Below are positions 20,772-31,340 of a stretch of 64,000 nucleotides of DNA, piece after piece. Numbering within the stretch: the first letter of the stretch is position 1; each line of letters opens with the position of its first letter. Below the pieces are notes generated by a model, which worked only from the letters and a program-made list of their open reading frames with translations, did not search any database and was not told the DNA's origin. Origin of the DNA: Buchnera aphidicola (Sipha maydis) (lineage in GTDB: Bacteria; Pseudomonadota; Gammaproteobacteria; Enterobacterales; Enterobacteriaceae). The stretch spans positions 124,001 through 188,000 of the forward strand of contig NZ_CP097205.1 of the NCBI RefSeq assembly GCF_024029855.1, given 5' to 3'. A program made the translations under genes and the position numbers.

Positions 20772-22058
20772 TTACTTAATAAATTTTAATCCATTCATAT
20801 ATTTACGTAAAATTTTTGGTATTTTAATTGACCCATCTTTCATTTGGTAATTTTCAAGTATTGCAGCTAATGTACGTCCTATCGCTAAAGCTGATCCATT
20901 TAATGTATGAACAAAAATATTTTTTTTTTTAATTGAATCATAATATCTTGATTTCATTCTACGCGCTTGAAAATCTAACATATTTGAACAAGAAGAAATT
21001 TCACGATAAGATTTTTGGGAGGGAAACCATACTTCTAAATCATATGTTTTTGCAGATGAAAAGTTTGTTTGTCCTGTACATAATAATACTTTTCTATATG
21101 GAAGTTTTAAAAGTTTTAAAATTGTTTCTGCATGTAAAGTAATATTTTCTAATGCTTGATTAGAATCTTTTGGAAGTGTAATTTGAACTAATTCTACTTT
21201 ATCAAATTGATTTAATCTAATTAATCCTTTAAAGTTTTTTCCATATGAATTAGATTCTGCTCGAAAACAGGGAGTATTTGCAACAAATTTGAATGGAAGA
21301 TCTTTTTCATTTAAAATAATATTTCGTACTAAATTTGTTAGAGGAACTTCAGCAGTAGGAATCAAAAAATAATTATTTTTATTACAATGTTTGGAAAAAT
21401 TAATACTAAATAAATTAGAATTAAATTTTGGAAGTTGTCCTGTTCCATACAAACTGTCTTGGTGAACAATATAAGGTATATATATTTCTTGGTATTTATG
21501 TTTATCAATATGTAAATCTAACATAAATTGACTTAATACTCGATATAGTTTAGCAATTTTATCTTTTATAACTACAAAATTTGTTCCTGAAATTTTTGCA
21601 GCAGATTTCCAATCAAAAAAATTATTTTCTTTACCTAATTCTATATGATTTTTTACTAGAAAATCCATTTTTTTTATTTTTCCCCAAGAATAAATTATTT
21701 TATTTTCAGAACTTTTTATTCCAAAAGGAACATCTTCTAAAGTGATATTTGGAGTTTTTAGAGAAAAAATAAAAAGTTTTTTTTGAATTTTTTTAAGTTT
21801 TTTATGATATTTTTTTATTTTAATGCTTAATTTAAAGCATTCTTCTTGTAAAGATTTTTTATCTATATTTAATTTTTTTTTTCCAATTAATTTTGATATT
21901 TTTTTTTGAATAGATTTTAAATTTTCAGTTTTGACTTGTATTTTTTTTCTTTTTTTTTCTAATTTTTGAAATTTTATAATATTTAATTGAAATCCTTTTT
22001 CCAATAATTTTAATGCAATTTCTTTAATATTTTTTTTTAATAATTTTGGATTAATCAT
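20772..22058 (-). CDS. serS: Seryl-tRNA synthetase
   Basis: Charges tRNA-Ser; one substrate, tRNA-Ser(UGA), is encoded in this window at 37687. 428 residues compare with 430. The N-terminal antiparallel coiled coil (about 25-105) is strongly lysine-rich but keeps its length. Class II motif 2 (FRAESNSYGKNFKGLIRLNQFDKVELV) and motif 3 (NGSALAIGRTLAAILEN) are clear. It starts the minus-strand run that continues with serC. Confidence 0.97.
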   Translation of the reverse strand: MINPKLLKKNIKEIALKLLEKGFQLNIIKFQKLEKKRKKIQVKTENLKSIQKKISKLIGKKKLNIDKKSLQEECFKLSIKIKKYHKKLKKIQKKLFIFSLKTPNITLEDVPFGIKSSENKIIYSWGKIKKMDFLVKNHIELGKENNFFDWKSAAKISGTNFVVIKDKIAKLYRVLSQFMLDLHIDKHKYQEIYIPYIVHQDSLYGTGQLPKFNSNLFSINFSKHCNKNNYFLIPTAEVPLTNLVRNIILNEKDLPFKFVANTPCFRAESNSYGKNFKGLIRLNQFDKVELVQITLPKDSNQALENITLHAETILKLLKLPYRKVLLCTGQTNFSSAKTYDLEVWFPSQKSYREISSCSNMLDFQARRMKSRYYDSIKKKNIFVHTLNGSALAIGRTLAAILENYQMKDGSIKIPKILRKYMNGLKFIK

Positions 22059-22279
22059 ATCTATTTTTCATAATAATGTATTTTTTATAATATAATTTTG
22101 GATTAATGTAAAAAATTTGTAGATTAATAAAATAAAAAATATTATATAAATGAATATTTATCCTAGTAATAAATAAAATATTAAATATATTCACTTTATA
22201 TATATTAATTTATTCAATTATATTATACTATAATTTTAAAAAACATATATAAATATAAAAATAAACAACATCAATATAT

Positions 22280-23266
22280 ATGAAAAAAAATAAAAAAAAA
22301 TATATATATAATAAAATTATTATTTTAGGCTCAGGTCCAGCTGGATATACTGCAGGAATATATTTAGCGCGAGCTAATCTTAGTCCGATTATTATTACTG
22401 GAAATAATCCAGGTGGGCAATTAACTAATACAAATACTATTGAAAATTGGCCAGGCGATTACAATACTTTAACAGGATTAGAGTTTGTCGAAAGATTAAA
22501 AAAACATGCAATAAAATTTAATACAAAAATTATTCATGATCAAATAATTAAAGTAAATTTAAAAAAAAAACCATTTAAATTAATTGGAGAAAATAAAAAA
22601 TATCAAGCGCATGCAATAATTATTGCTACTGGTTCTACACCAAGATATTTAGGATTAAAATCTGAATCTAAATTTTTAGGAAAAGGAATTTCTACTTGTG
22701 CTATTTGTGATGGATTTTTTTATAAAGAAAAAATTATTGCTATTGTTGGTGGAGGTAATACAGCTTTAGAAGAATGTTTATATTTATCAAATATTGTAAA
22801 AAAAATTCATTTAATTCATCGAAAAAAATATTTCACTGCAGAGAAAATTTTGATTAAAAAAATATATCAAAAAATAGAACAAAAAAAAATTGTCTTTCAT
22901 AAAAATTCTGTAATAAAAAAAATTATCGGAGAAAAAAACAAAATAAAATATTTAATAATAGAATCAGTTATAAAAAAACAAATTTTAAAAATTGAAATTT
23001 CTGGATTATTTATTGCTATAGGGAATACACCTAATACACAAATATTTTCCAATAAAATAAAAATGAAAAATGGATATATTGTTGTATCAAAAAATTCACA
23101 AAAATATTCTTCACAAACTAATATTCCTGGAATTTTTGCTGCAGGAGATATTATATACAATACTTATAAACAAGCTGTTATTGCTGCTTCTAGCGGTTGT
23201 ATTTCTGCTTTGGATGCAGAAAAATATTTAGAATCGCAAGAAAAACAAATATCTTCCAAAAAATAA
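22280..23266 (+). CDS. trxB: Thioredoxin reductase
   Basis: FAD/NADPH enzyme reducing thioredoxin. 328 residues compare with 321 in E. coli. The FAD fingerprint LGSGPAGYTAGIYLARA is at about 15-31, the redox-active disulfide is CAICDGFFY (CxxC, near 143-146), the NADPH-binding GGGNTALEECLYLS follows, and FAAGDI is near the C-terminus. The N-terminus carries a few extra lysines. infA follows after 36 bases on the same strand. Confidence 0.97.
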   Translation: MKKNKKKYIYNKIIILGSGPAGYTAGIYLARANLSPIIITGNNPGGQLTNTNTIENWPGDYNTLTGLEFVERLKKHAIKFNTKIIHDQIIKVNLKKKPFKLIGENKKYQAHAIIIATGSTPRYLGLKSESKFLGKGISTCAICDGFFYKEKIIAIVGGGNTALEECLYLSNIVKKIHLIHRKKYFTAEKILIKKIYQKIEQKKIVFHKNSVIKKIIGEKNKIKYLIIESVIKKQILKIEISGLFIAIGNTPNTQIFSNKIKMKNGYIVVSKNSQKYSSQTNIPGIFAAGDIIYNTYKQAVIAASSGCISALDAEKYLESQEKQISSKK

Positions 23267-23302
23267 ATAAATATCAATTTTTTATTTTTAAAGAGAAAAT
23301 TT

Positions 23303-23521
23303 ATGACTAAAGAAAAAAATATTGAAATGCAAGGAAAAGTAATAGATACCTTACCAAATACTATGTTTCGTGTCGAATTAGAAAATAAACATATTATTAC
23401 CGCTCATATATCTGGAAAAATGCGAAAAAACTATATTAGAATTTTAACAGGAGATAAAGTAACAGTAGAAATTACTCCTTATGATTTAACTAAAGGGAGG
23501 ATTATTTTTCGTAGTAGATAG
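23303..23521 (+). CDS. infA: Translation initiation factor IF-1
   Basis: Binds the A site of the 30S subunit during initiation. 72 residues, the exact enteric length, forming a single OB fold: [52 protein letters not shown]. The ATG follows AAGAGAAAATTT, a moderate ribosome binding site. It is very conserved compared with neighbours. Confidence 0.98.
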   Translation: MTKEKNIEMQGKVIDTLPNTMFRVELENKHIITAHISGKMRKNYIRILTGDKVTVEITPYDLTKGRIIFRSR

Positions 23522-23629
23522 AAATATTTTTATTAGTTTAATATTTCTAAATAATTAAACATTAATTGCAATTTTCAATATTTTTATTAAAAAATTTTAT
23601 TTTTAATAAATTTATTTTTAGGATTTTTT

Positions 23630-25345
23630 ATGCGCACTCATTATTGTGGTCACATTAAGAAAAAAGATATTTCTCAAAAAATCACTATTTGTGGTTGGAT
23701 ACATAAAAAAAGAAACATTGGAAAAGTATTATTTATTGATGTCCGAGATAGATCAGGTATTATACAAGTAGTATTTATTTTTCAAAAAAATAATAAGTTA
23801 TTCCAATTAGCAGAAACATTAAAAAATGAATCTTGTATTAAAATTTTTGGAAAAGTCCAAGAACGTTCTTTTAAAAATAAAAATTTAAATATAAAAACAG
23901 GAGAAATAGAAGTTATTGCTATTAAATTAAAAATTTTTAATTATTCCAAAAAACTACCATTCGATATAAATAATATTACTTCGAAAAAAAATAAATTAAA
24001 ATTCCGATATTTAGATATTAGACAAACAAATATTCTTAATAATTTAAAAATAAGACATTTAATAGTAAATAATATTATTAGTTTCTTGAATAAAAATAAA
24101 TTTTTAAATATTGAAACACCTTTTTTAACCAGTTCAACCCCAGAAGGAGCTAGAGATTATTTAGTTCCAAGTCGTATTTATCCAAAAAAATTTTATGCTT
24201 TACCACAATCTCCTCAATTATTTAAACAATTACTTATGATTTCAGGAATTGATAGATATTATCAAATTGTTAAATGTTTTCGTGATGAAGATTTACGAGC
24301 AAACAGACAACCTGAATTTACACAAATTGATATAGAAGTATCATTTATGAGTGAATCAAAATTACGATATCTTATGGAAAAGATGATTAGTCAATTATGG
24401 TTAAAAATAAAAAATGTAAAATTAAAAAAGATGAAAATAATGTCTTTTCATGAATCTATAAAAAAATTTGGAACAGATAAACCCGATTTAAGAAATCCTA
24501 TCAAATTATTTGATATTCATAATTTCTTAAAAAAAGAATTTATTTTTAAAGATTTTGATATTAAAAAACATAGAATTATTTCTTTTAAAATACCGAATGG
24601 AATGAAAATTAAATCTCAAAAAATTAATTTATATGTAAAAGAAATAAAAAAAAATAATGTTAATTCAATACATATTCTTGAAATTAAAAATTTTACAATT
24701 TTTAATTTTCATACAAAAAAAATAATTTTTGAAAACATAAATAAAAATGAAATAAAAAAAATTATTCAAAAAAATCAACTCGAAAAAAATGATCTTCTTG
24801 TGGTAATATATGGATTTTCTGATTTAGTAAATAAAATTTGCGCAAAAATCAGAGATATAATAGCTCGAGATTTAAAAATAATAAATTCATCAGATTGGTC
24901 TTTTGTTTGGATAAAACATTTTCCTTTATTTAAAAAAAACAATAAAAATAGTTTTTCTTCTGTGCATCATCCTTTCACTTCTCCATTAAATAATAATATA
25001 GAAGAGTTAATAAAAAATCCAAAAATTGCCCTATCAAATTCATATGATATGATTATTAATGGACAAGAAATAGGAGGTGGATCTATAAGAATTCATAAAA
25101 AAAAAATACAAGAAATTGTTTTTAAAATTATTGGATTAAACAAAAAAATACAAAAAGAAAAATTTGGATTTTTTTTAAGATCATTAAAATATGGAACTCC
25201 TCCACATGCAGGAATAGCATTTGGATTAGATCGAATAACTATGTTATTAACTGATAGTAAAAATATTAGCGATGTAATCGCTTTTCCTAAAACGACTTCA
25301 GCTCGTTGTTTAATAACAGGAGCTCCACATTATTTAAAAAAATAA
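23630..25345 (+). CDS. aspS: Aspartyl-tRNA synthetase
   Basis: Class II synthetase charging tRNA-Asp. 571 residues compare with 590. The N-terminal OB anticodon-binding domain (GWIHKKRNIGKVLFIDVRDRSG) spans about 20-100. Catalytic motif 2 is FRDEDLRANRQPEFTQIDIE, near 218-237. A bacterial GAD-type insertion domain lies around 285-410, and motif 3 (GIAFGLDRITMLL) is at the end. The GAD insertion is the most lysine-rich and divergent part. AGGA precedes the ATG. It converges with znuB over 18 bases. Confidence 0.97.
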   Translation: MRTHYCGHIKKKDISQKITICGWIHKKRNIGKVLFIDVRDRSGIIQVVFIFQKNNKLFQLAETLKNESCIKIFGKVQERSFKNKNLNIKTGEIEVIAIKLKIFNYSKKLPFDINNITSKKNKLKFRYLDIRQTNILNNLKIRHLIVNNIISFLNKNKFLNIETPFLTSSTPEGARDYLVPSRIYPKKFYALPQSPQLFKQLLMISGIDRYYQIVKCFRDEDLRANRQPEFTQIDIEVSFMSESKLRYLMEKMISQLWLKIKNVKLKKMKIMSFHESIKKFGTDKPDLRNPIKLFDIHNFLKKEFIFKDFDIKKHRIISFKIPNGMKIKSQKINLYVKEIKKNNVNSIHILEIKNFTIFNFHTKKIIFENINKNEIKKIIQKNQLEKNDLLVVIYGFSDLVNKICAKIRDIIARDLKIINSSDWSFVWIKHFPLFKKNNKNSFSSVHHPFTSPLNNNIEELIKNPKIALSNSYDMIINGQEIGGGSIRIHKKKIQEIVFKIIGLNKKIQKEKFGFFLRSLKYGTPPHAGIAFGLDRITMLLTDSKNISDVIAFPKTTSARCLITGAPHYLKK

Positions 25346-25363
25346 AAAAAAAATTTAATTTCT

Positions 25364-26146
25364 TTACTTTGAATATATCAAACTGAATAAAAAAAATATT
25401 GATAAAATTAAAACAATTATTGGACTGATAAGAATATGAAAATAATATGAAATTAATAATCCTACAGTAAAAGAAAATACGCTAATCATAAATGACATAG
25501 CAACAGAATGTTCAGGAGATGAAGAAAATCTTTGTGAAATAGATACAGGTATAATCAACAAAGAAGTCATTAATAAGACTCCAAAAAATTTTATTGCTAA
25601 ACAAATAACGAAAGAAATAAGAAATAATAATAAAAATCTCATAAAAAAAGTATTGACTCCTTGTATTTGAGCTAATTCTGGATTAATAATAATTAATAAA
25701 AAATTTTCCCAAAAGAAACTTAATATTAATAAAATAATACTACTCATTAAAAAAACTCTCAAAATATCATATATAATAATATGAGAAAAATCTCCAAAAA
25801 AATAATGCGGAATATCTACTTTTTTATTTTTAGAAATAATATCTAAAAAAAGTGTTCCTAAAGATAAAGAGATATTCATTAATATGCTAATTATAGCATC
25901 TATTTCAATATAAGAATATTTTTCTATAATCAGAATACATGATAAAAAAATTAATACCAAAAAAAAATTTATATAAAGATAATCTATATTTATCATATAA
26001 CTAATTGCTATTCCTAAAATCGATGCATGAGATAAAGAATCTCCAAAAAACGATATTCTTTTCCAAACTATTAAAGATCCTATTGGACTTGTTAAAAAAA
26101 TTATAAAAATTCCAAGTATCCAGGAAAAAAAAAAGTTTTCATTCAT
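25364..26146 (-). CDS. znuB: Zinc ABC transporter membrane protein ZnuB
   Basis: Permease of the high-affinity zinc importer ZnuABC in the inner membrane. 260 residues match the E. coli 261. About seven to eight hydrophobic segments are visible, with the family motif GDSLSHASILGIAI near 35-48 and LLMTSLLIIPVSISQRFSSS near 190-210. It sits downstream of the ATPase gene znuC with a 41-base gap. The periplasmic zinc-binding partner ZnuA is not encoded next to it or elsewhere in this window. Confidence 0.93.
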   Translation of the reverse strand: MNENFFFSWILGIFIIFLTSPIGSLIVWKRISFFGDSLSHASILGIAISYMINIDYLYINFFLVLIFLSCILIIEKYSYIEIDAIISILMNISLSLGTLFLDIISKNKKVDIPHYFFGDFSHIIIYDILRVFLMSSIILLILSFFWENFLLIIINPELAQIQGVNTFFMRFLLLFLISFVICLAIKFFGVLLMTSLLIIPVSISQRFSSSPEHSVAMSFMISVFSFTVGLLISYYFHILISPIIVLILSIFFLFSLIYSK

Positions 26147-26187
26147 AGAATTTTAGACTCCAGAAAAAACTTATTTAATAAAATATT

Positions 26188-26895
26188 TCAAAAATTATGT
26201 TGATGATTATGATGATGATTATAAAAAGAAAATCTTTGACTTTCTAATTTACCAAAAATTTTTATGAAACGCCTATCCTGAGATATTGATTCTGGAGTTC
26301 CTGAGCAACAAATATGTTTATTTAAACAAATTACTTTATTTGTTTTACGCATAACAAAATTTAAATCGTGCGAAACAATTAAAATTGTACATTGTAAATA
26401 TTTTTTTATTTGATTAATTAAATTATACAACTTCATTTGACCAGAAATATCTAATCCTTGTGTAGGTTCATCTAAAACTAAAAATTCTGGTTTATTCAAA
26501 AAAGCATAAGCTAATAAAACTTTTTGAATTTCTCCTCCAGATAAATTATTTAAATTTCTATATATTAATTTTTTCGCTCCTAATTGTTCTAAACTAAAAA
26601 GAATTTGATTATCTGTATATGGATTTATTAATTTCATAAATCTATAAACTGTAATAGGAAAAGGAGTATTAAAACAAAAATTTTGAGGTATATATCCTAT
26701 ACGTTTTTTATGAGAATAAATCACTTTCCCAGAAGTTGGTTGTTCTAATTTTAGAATAATTTTAATTAATGTAGATTTTCCAGCTCCATTTGGACCTATT
26801 AATGTAATTATTTCATTTTTTTCTAAAGAAAATGATATGTTTTTTAATATATTCGTTTTATATCTTCGAAAATAAATATTTTTAATTTTAATCAA
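26188..26895 (-). CDS. znuC: Zinc ABC transporter ATPase ZnuC
   Basis: Cytoplasmic ATPase of the zinc importer. 235 residues compare with 251. Walker A GPNGAGKST is at about 34-42, the ABC signature LSGGEIQKVLLA near 119-130, Walker B LVLDEPTQGLD near 139-149, and the switch histidine in VSHDLNFV near 173. The tail ends in a histidine cluster (HHHNHQHNF), as in E. coli ZnuC, and stops right there, having lost the remaining residues. It is transcribed with znuB. Confidence 0.95.
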   Translation of the reverse strand: MIKIKNIYFRRYKTNILKNISFSLEKNEIITLIGPNGAGKSTLIKIILKLEQPTSGKVIYSHKKRIGYIPQNFCFNTPFPITVYRFMKLINPYTDNQILFSLEQLGAKKLIYRNLNNLSGGEIQKVLLAYAFLNKPEFLVLDEPTQGLDISGQMKLYNLINQIKKYLQCTILIVSHDLNFVMRKTNKVICLNKHICCSGTPESISQDRRFIKIFGKLESQRFSFYNHHHNHQHNF

Positions 26896-26937
26896 AACAA
26901 TCTCTCTAATTTTTATTCAATAAAAAATTTTATATAT

Positions 26938-28395
26938 TTAAACATTTTTTAAATTCTTTACCACTAATATTCTACTAGTATTAGTATTTCCAGTCACACC
27001 TCTCACATCTGCTTGTGTAATAATAACTATATCATGAAGTTTTAAGAATTTCTTTTTATATAATAATTTAATTGCTTCTTGTGAAGCTAATAAACCTTTA
27101 CTTTTTGTATTAAAAAAAATTGGTGTCACACCTCGATATAAAGATGTTAAACGTAAAGTTTTTTTATTTTTAGATAAAGCAAAAATAGGTAATCCAGAAC
27201 TAATTCTTGAGGTAATTAAAGCTGTTCTTCCTGATTCAGTCATAGTAATAATAGCTTTTACTCCTTTTAAATGATTCGCTGAATACATAGCAGACATAGA
27301 AACAATTTCTTCAATACTATCACAAGAAATATTAATACGATGCTTAGATATATTTATACTAGGAACTTTTTCAGCACCCTGACAAACTTTTGCCATTGCT
27401 CTAACAGTTTCAACTGGATTATTCCCAGAAGCTGTCTCTGAAGAAAGCATTACAGCATCACTTCCATCTAAAACAGCATTTGCAACATCCATAACTTCAG
27501 CACGGGTTGGAATAAGATTAAAATTCATAGATTCCATCATTTGAGTTGCAGTAATAACTACTCTATTTAATCTTCTTGCTGTTCTAATTAATTTTTTTTG
27601 CATACCAGCTAACTCAGCATCTCCAATTTCAATACCTAAATCACCGCGTGCAACCATAATTGCATCGGATTCTAATATTATTTCTTCTATTACTTGATCA
27701 GATTGAACCGCTTCTGCTCTTTCAATTTTTGCAATTATTTTTGCTTGACTGCCAGATTTATGCATTAATTTTTTTGCTTTTTTTAAATCTTTTGCGGATT
27801 TTGGAAAAGAAATAGCTAAATAATCTATTCGAATTTTAGATGCAATTAATATATCTTTTTTATCTTTTTTTGTAATAGATCCAGCGTTCAATCCTCCTCC
27901 TAATTTATTAATTCCTTTATTATTTTTTAATAAACCTCCTATTAAAACTTTTGTAAAAATTTTTAAGTGATTAACATTTAAAACGATTAACTGAATTCTA
28001 CCATCATCTAATAATAAAATATCATTAATTTTTAAATCTAAAGGTAAATTTTTATAATTAAAACCTATTTTGTTTTTATTTCCTAATTTATTTTTATACT
28101 TATAATCTAATGTAAATAAGTTTCCTTTTTTTAAATATACTTGATCGTGTATAAATTTCGATATTCTAATTTTAGGTCCTTGTAAATCACCTAAAATAGC
28201 TACATTTTTTTTTGTATCTTCAATAATTTTTATCGCTTTGGAAATTCTTTCATAATGTTCTTTTTCTGTTCCATGTGAAAAATTTAACCTTAAAACATTC
28301 GCTCCAGATAAAATAATTTTTTTTAAAACTTTATCAGAATCTGTTGATGGTCCTAAAGTTACAACAATTTTTGTTCTTCTTATACTATTTTTCAT
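26938..28395 (-). CDS. pykA: Pyruvate kinase (PykA type)
   Basis: Last glycolytic step, making pyruvate and ATP. 485 residues; the sequence follows E. coli PykA (480) more closely than PykF, for example [14 protein letters not shown] at the start and [16 protein letters not shown] near 164-179. The catalytic lysine and glutamate lie in [11 protein letters not shown], metal ligands in [11 protein letters not shown], and ATQMMESM is intact. It lies upstream of znuC and diverges from zwf, as pykA and zwf are close in E. coli too. Confidence 0.96.
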   Translation of the reverse strand: MKNSIRRTKIVVTLGPSTDSDKVLKKIILSGANVLRLNFSHGTEKEHYERISKAIKIIEDTKKNVAILGDLQGPKIRISKFIHDQVYLKKGNLFTLDYKYKNKLGNKNKIGFNYKNLPLDLKINDILLLDDGRIQLIVLNVNHLKIFTKVLIGGLLKNNKGINKLGGGLNAGSITKKDKKDILIASKIRIDYLAISFPKSAKDLKKAKKLMHKSGSQAKIIAKIERAEAVQSDQVIEEIILESDAIMVARGDLGIEIGDAELAGMQKKLIRTARRLNRVVITATQMMESMNFNLIPTRAEVMDVANAVLDGSDAVMLSSETASGNNPVETVRAMAKVCQGAEKVPSINISKHRINISCDSIEEIVSMSAMYSANHLKGVKAIITMTESGRTALITSRISSGLPIFALSKNKKTLRLTSLYRGVTPIFFNTKSKGLLASQEAIKLLYKKKFLKLHDIVIITQADVRGVTGNTNTSRILVVKNLKNV

Positions 28396-28598
28396 TATAA
28401 ATAACCTTTAAAGCTATTAAAATATTTTTTAATACAAAAATATTAAAAAAATTTTTTATACAAATTTTAAAAATTTTTAATTTAAAAATTGATTTAAATA
28501 TAAAAATATAATTTCTAATGATTATTTTTATATAAATATTATATTATCAAATAATAAAGTCTATATATAATATATAATATAATTTAATTAAAAAAAAA

Positions 28599-28620
28599 TT
28601 TTACTAAAAAAATAGTAAAA
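28599..28620 (+). repeat. Hairpin in the zwf leader
   Basis: TTTTACTA (28599-28606) and TAGTAAAA (28613-28620) are perfectly complementary around six A residues. The hairpin ends about 12 bases before the AGGA ribosome binding site of zwf. It could affect mRNA stability or initiation, but may be fortuitous. Confidence 0.3.
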
Positions 28621-28643
28621 AATTTAAAAATAGGAAATAAATA

Positions 28644-30116
28644 GTGTTTTCTCAAAAAAAAATATCATATGATTTAGTTATCTTTGGTGCAAAAGGAGAT
28701 TTATCTAAAAGAAAACTGATCCCTTCTTTATATCAGTTAGAAATATTAAATCAACTTTCTGAAAATACGAGAATCATTGGAGTAGGGCGAGCAGAATGGA
28801 AGAAAAAAGATTATAGAAAAATAGTTAAATCTTCTATCAAAGAATTTTTGAATAAAAAAATTATAAAAAAAATCTGGAAAAAATTTAAATCAAGATTATA
28901 TTTTTGTAATATTGATGTTAATCACATATCCCATTTTTCTAAATTGAAAAAAATTCTATTTAAAAAAAAAAAAAATATTATTCATTATTTTGCAATGCCT
29001 CAAAATACTTTTGGAAAAATTTGTAAAGGTTTAGGAAAATATAAATTTAATTCTTCTCAAGATCGAGTAATTTTAGAAAAACCTGTTGGAAATTCTTTAA
29101 AAACTTCAAAAAAAATTAATAATATAGTAGGAAATTATTTTCAAGAAAAACAAATATTTAGAATAGATCATTATTTAGGAAAAGAAACTATATTAAACTT
29201 AATTGCACTAAAATTTTATAATTCGATTTTTTTTAATAATTGGAATAAAAATACTGTAGATCACGTACAAATTACAGTTGCAGAAGAAGTTGGTATAGAA
29301 GGAAGATGGGGATATTTCGATAAAATAGGACAAACTAGAGATATGGTTCAAAATCATTTACTGCAAATATTATCAATTGTTGCTATGTCACCTCCTCATA
29401 ATTTAAAAGCAGATACTATTAAAAAAGAAAAATTAAAAATTTTACGATCATTAAGGATGATTAATAAAAAAAATGTAAATCTTTATACAGTGCGAGGTCA
29501 ATATACTCAAGGATTTTATCAAGGAAAAAAAATTCCAGGATATATAGATGAAATAGGAGCTATTAAAAATAGCAATACAGAAACATTTATTGCAATTCAA
29601 GCTAATATAGATAATAAAGAATGGAATGGAGTACCTTTTTACTTAAGGACAGGTAAAAGATTACCAATTAAACATTCTGAAATAGTTATTTATTTTAAAC
29701 CTGTAAATTATTTATTCTCAGAGAAAATCAATAATATTCCATTAAATAAAATCGTCATTCGCTTACAACCTAACGAAGGTATAGATATTTTTATTATAAA
29801 TAAAATTCCTGGATTAGATTCTAATTATAAATTAAGAGAAGTGAAATTAAAATTTGATTATAAAAAAAGTTTTAAAAAATTTCGTTTATGTGATTCATAT
29901 GAAAGATTATTATTAGAATGTTTTTTAGGTATACAATCTTTATTTGTTAGCAGAAATGAAATAGAAGCTTCATGGAAATGGATAGACTCAATTTTAAATG
30001 CTTGGGAAAATAATAAATCTAAATTAGAATTATATAAAGCAGGTACTTGGGGACCAAAAGCTTCTAGTAATCTTTTAAAGAAAAATAATAAAAGTTGGAA
30101 TAAAATAATTTGTTAA
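28644..30116 (+). CDS. zwf: Glucose-6-phosphate 1-dehydrogenase, GTG start
   Basis: First enzyme of the oxidative pentose phosphate pathway, a source of NADPH. 490 residues match E. coli 491. The coenzyme-binding GAKGDLSKRKLIPSLY is near 15-30, the substrate motif RIDHYLGKE near 176-184 and the VQNHLLQILS and FYLRTGKRL segments follow. Translation begins at GTG preceded by AGGA eight bases upstream; no ATG fits. It works with pgl at the left end of the window. Confidence 0.96.
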   Translation: MFSQKKISYDLVIFGAKGDLSKRKLIPSLYQLEILNQLSENTRIIGVGRAEWKKKDYRKIVKSSIKEFLNKKIIKKIWKKFKSRLYFCNIDVNHISHFSKLKKILFKKKKNIIHYFAMPQNTFGKICKGLGKYKFNSSQDRVILEKPVGNSLKTSKKINNIVGNYFQEKQIFRIDHYLGKETILNLIALKFYNSIFFNNWNKNTVDHVQITVAEEVGIEGRWGYFDKIGQTRDMVQNHLLQILSIVAMSPPHNLKADTIKKEKLKILRSLRMINKKNVNLYTVRGQYTQGFYQGKKIPGYIDEIGAIKNSNTETFIAIQANIDNKEWNGVPFYLRTGKRLPIKHSEIVIYFKPVNYLFSEKINNIPLNKIVIRLQPNEGIDIFIINKIPGLDSNYKLREVKLKFDYKKSFKKFRLCDSYERLLLECFLGIQSLFVSRNEIEASWKWIDSILNAWENNKSKLELYKAGTWGPKASSNLLKKNNKSWNKIIC

Positions 30117-30324
30117 AATAAATTAATTCATTTTATAAAATATTAATATGATGTGATATACAAAAATAAATACTTAAAAATAATCTTATAATTAAAAAAC
30201 TTTTTAATAGACAATGTTTATAAAAATATTATATTAAATATATATGATATAATTAGAAAAAATTACAATTTTTATTGTACAAAAAAATTATAAGAATTTT
30301 TTTTTAAAATAAATATTGGGGATA

Positions 30325-30344
30325 TTTTTTTTTTTTTTTTTTTT
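30325..30344 (+). repeat. T20 homopolymer upstream of htpX
   Basis: An uninterrupted run of 20 T residues ends 13 bases before the htpX ATG, just upstream of its AAGG ribosome binding site. In the mRNA it is a U20 tract. It would be prone to length variation and, if read as coding, gives only a phenylalanine run before the real start. Sequencing error in exact length is possible. Confidence 0.8.
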
Positions 30345-30357
30345 ACAAGGAAAATTT

Positions 30358-31230
30358 ATGATACGAATTTTTTTATTTTTATTAACAAACTTTTCAATTA
30401 TAATTCTTTTGTTTATTTTATCTGTTTTATTTGGACTGCATAATCGCAGTTTATTATATATTATATGCTCAACAATTATAACCGGTTTTACTGGATCAAT
30501 TATATCTCTTTTACTATCTAAGAAAATTGCTTTGTTTACAGTCGGAGGGAAAATAATTACTGAACCAAAAAATGAACTAGAAGAATGGGTTTTAAAAATA
30601 ATTAAAAAACAATCTTTACGATTAAATGTTTCAAATCCAGAATTTGCAATATATGATTCTGAAAGTGTTAATGCTTTTGCTACAGGATATTCAAAAAATT
30701 CTTCTTTAATCGCTATTTCTTCTATGTTATTAAAAAATATGAATAAAAAAGAAATAGAAGCTATTATCGCTCATGAAATGTCTCATATTTCGAATGGTGA
30801 TATGGTAACGATGACTTTAATACAAGGTGTTGTAAATACTTTTACAATATTTTTATCTCGTGGTATTGCTTATATAATTTGTAACATATTTTTAAAATCA
30901 GATACAACATCAAATAAAAATAAAACAGATTATGTTATTTTAACGTTTATTCTAGAATTAATCTTTGGAATAGCAGCAAGTTGTATTACTATGTGGTTTT
31001 CTAGAAAAAGAGAATTTTATGCAGATGCAAGTGCGGCTAAATTATCTAGCACTAAAAATATGATTTCTGCTTTAAAATCTTTACAAAATTATACAGATTT
31101 ATCAAATGAACCTAAAAATGTTCATGCTCTATGTATTAATGGAAAAATAAATTCATTTCTAGATCTTTTTTCAACACATCCACCAATAAATGTTAGAATA
31201 CAAGCATTAAATAAAAAAAAATATATGTGA
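30358..31230 (+). CDS. htpX: Membrane protease HtpX
   Basis: Zinc metalloprotease (M48) of the inner membrane involved in quality control of membrane proteins. The start at 30358 is preceded by AAGG and gives MIRIFLFLLTN, aligning with E. coli MMRIALFLLTN; the frame stays open further upstream only through the T20 run. 290 residues compare with 293. Two N-terminal membrane segments (about 3-22 and 32-52), the zinc motif HEMSH near 141-145, two more segments around 155-220 and the third ligand region FSRKREFYADASAAK are all present. Confidence 0.96.
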   Translation: MIRIFLFLLTNFSIIILLFILSVLFGLHNRSLLYIICSTIITGFTGSIISLLLSKKIALFTVGGKIITEPKNELEEWVLKIIKKQSLRLNVSNPEFAIYDSESVNAFATGYSKNSSLIAISSMLLKNMNKKEIEAIIAHEMSHISNGDMVTMTLIQGVVNTFTIFLSRGIAYIICNIFLKSDTTSNKNKTDYVILTFILELIFGIAASCITMWFSRKREFYADASAAKLSSTKNMISALKSLQNYTDLSNEPKNVHALCINGKINSFLDLFSTHPPINVRIQALNKKKYM

Positions 31231-31311
31231 TTATAAAATTTTTTATAAACAATGGAATTTTTTATAAAATATATAAAATATTTTAATAAAAAAAAGACGT
31301 TTGGTTAAACA

Positions 31312-31340
31312 TTGTTTTTTCATGAAAAATCCTCTATGAT
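31312..31340 (+). promoter_or_regulatory. Predicted promoter of cspC
   Basis: TTGTTT (31312-31317) and TATGAT (31335-31340) are separated by exactly 17 bases, the best-formed sigma-70-like pair noticed in the window. Transcription starting near 31347 would give a leader of about 140 bases before the cspC ATG, in line with the long leaders known for some enteric cold-shock genes. Confidence 0.5.
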
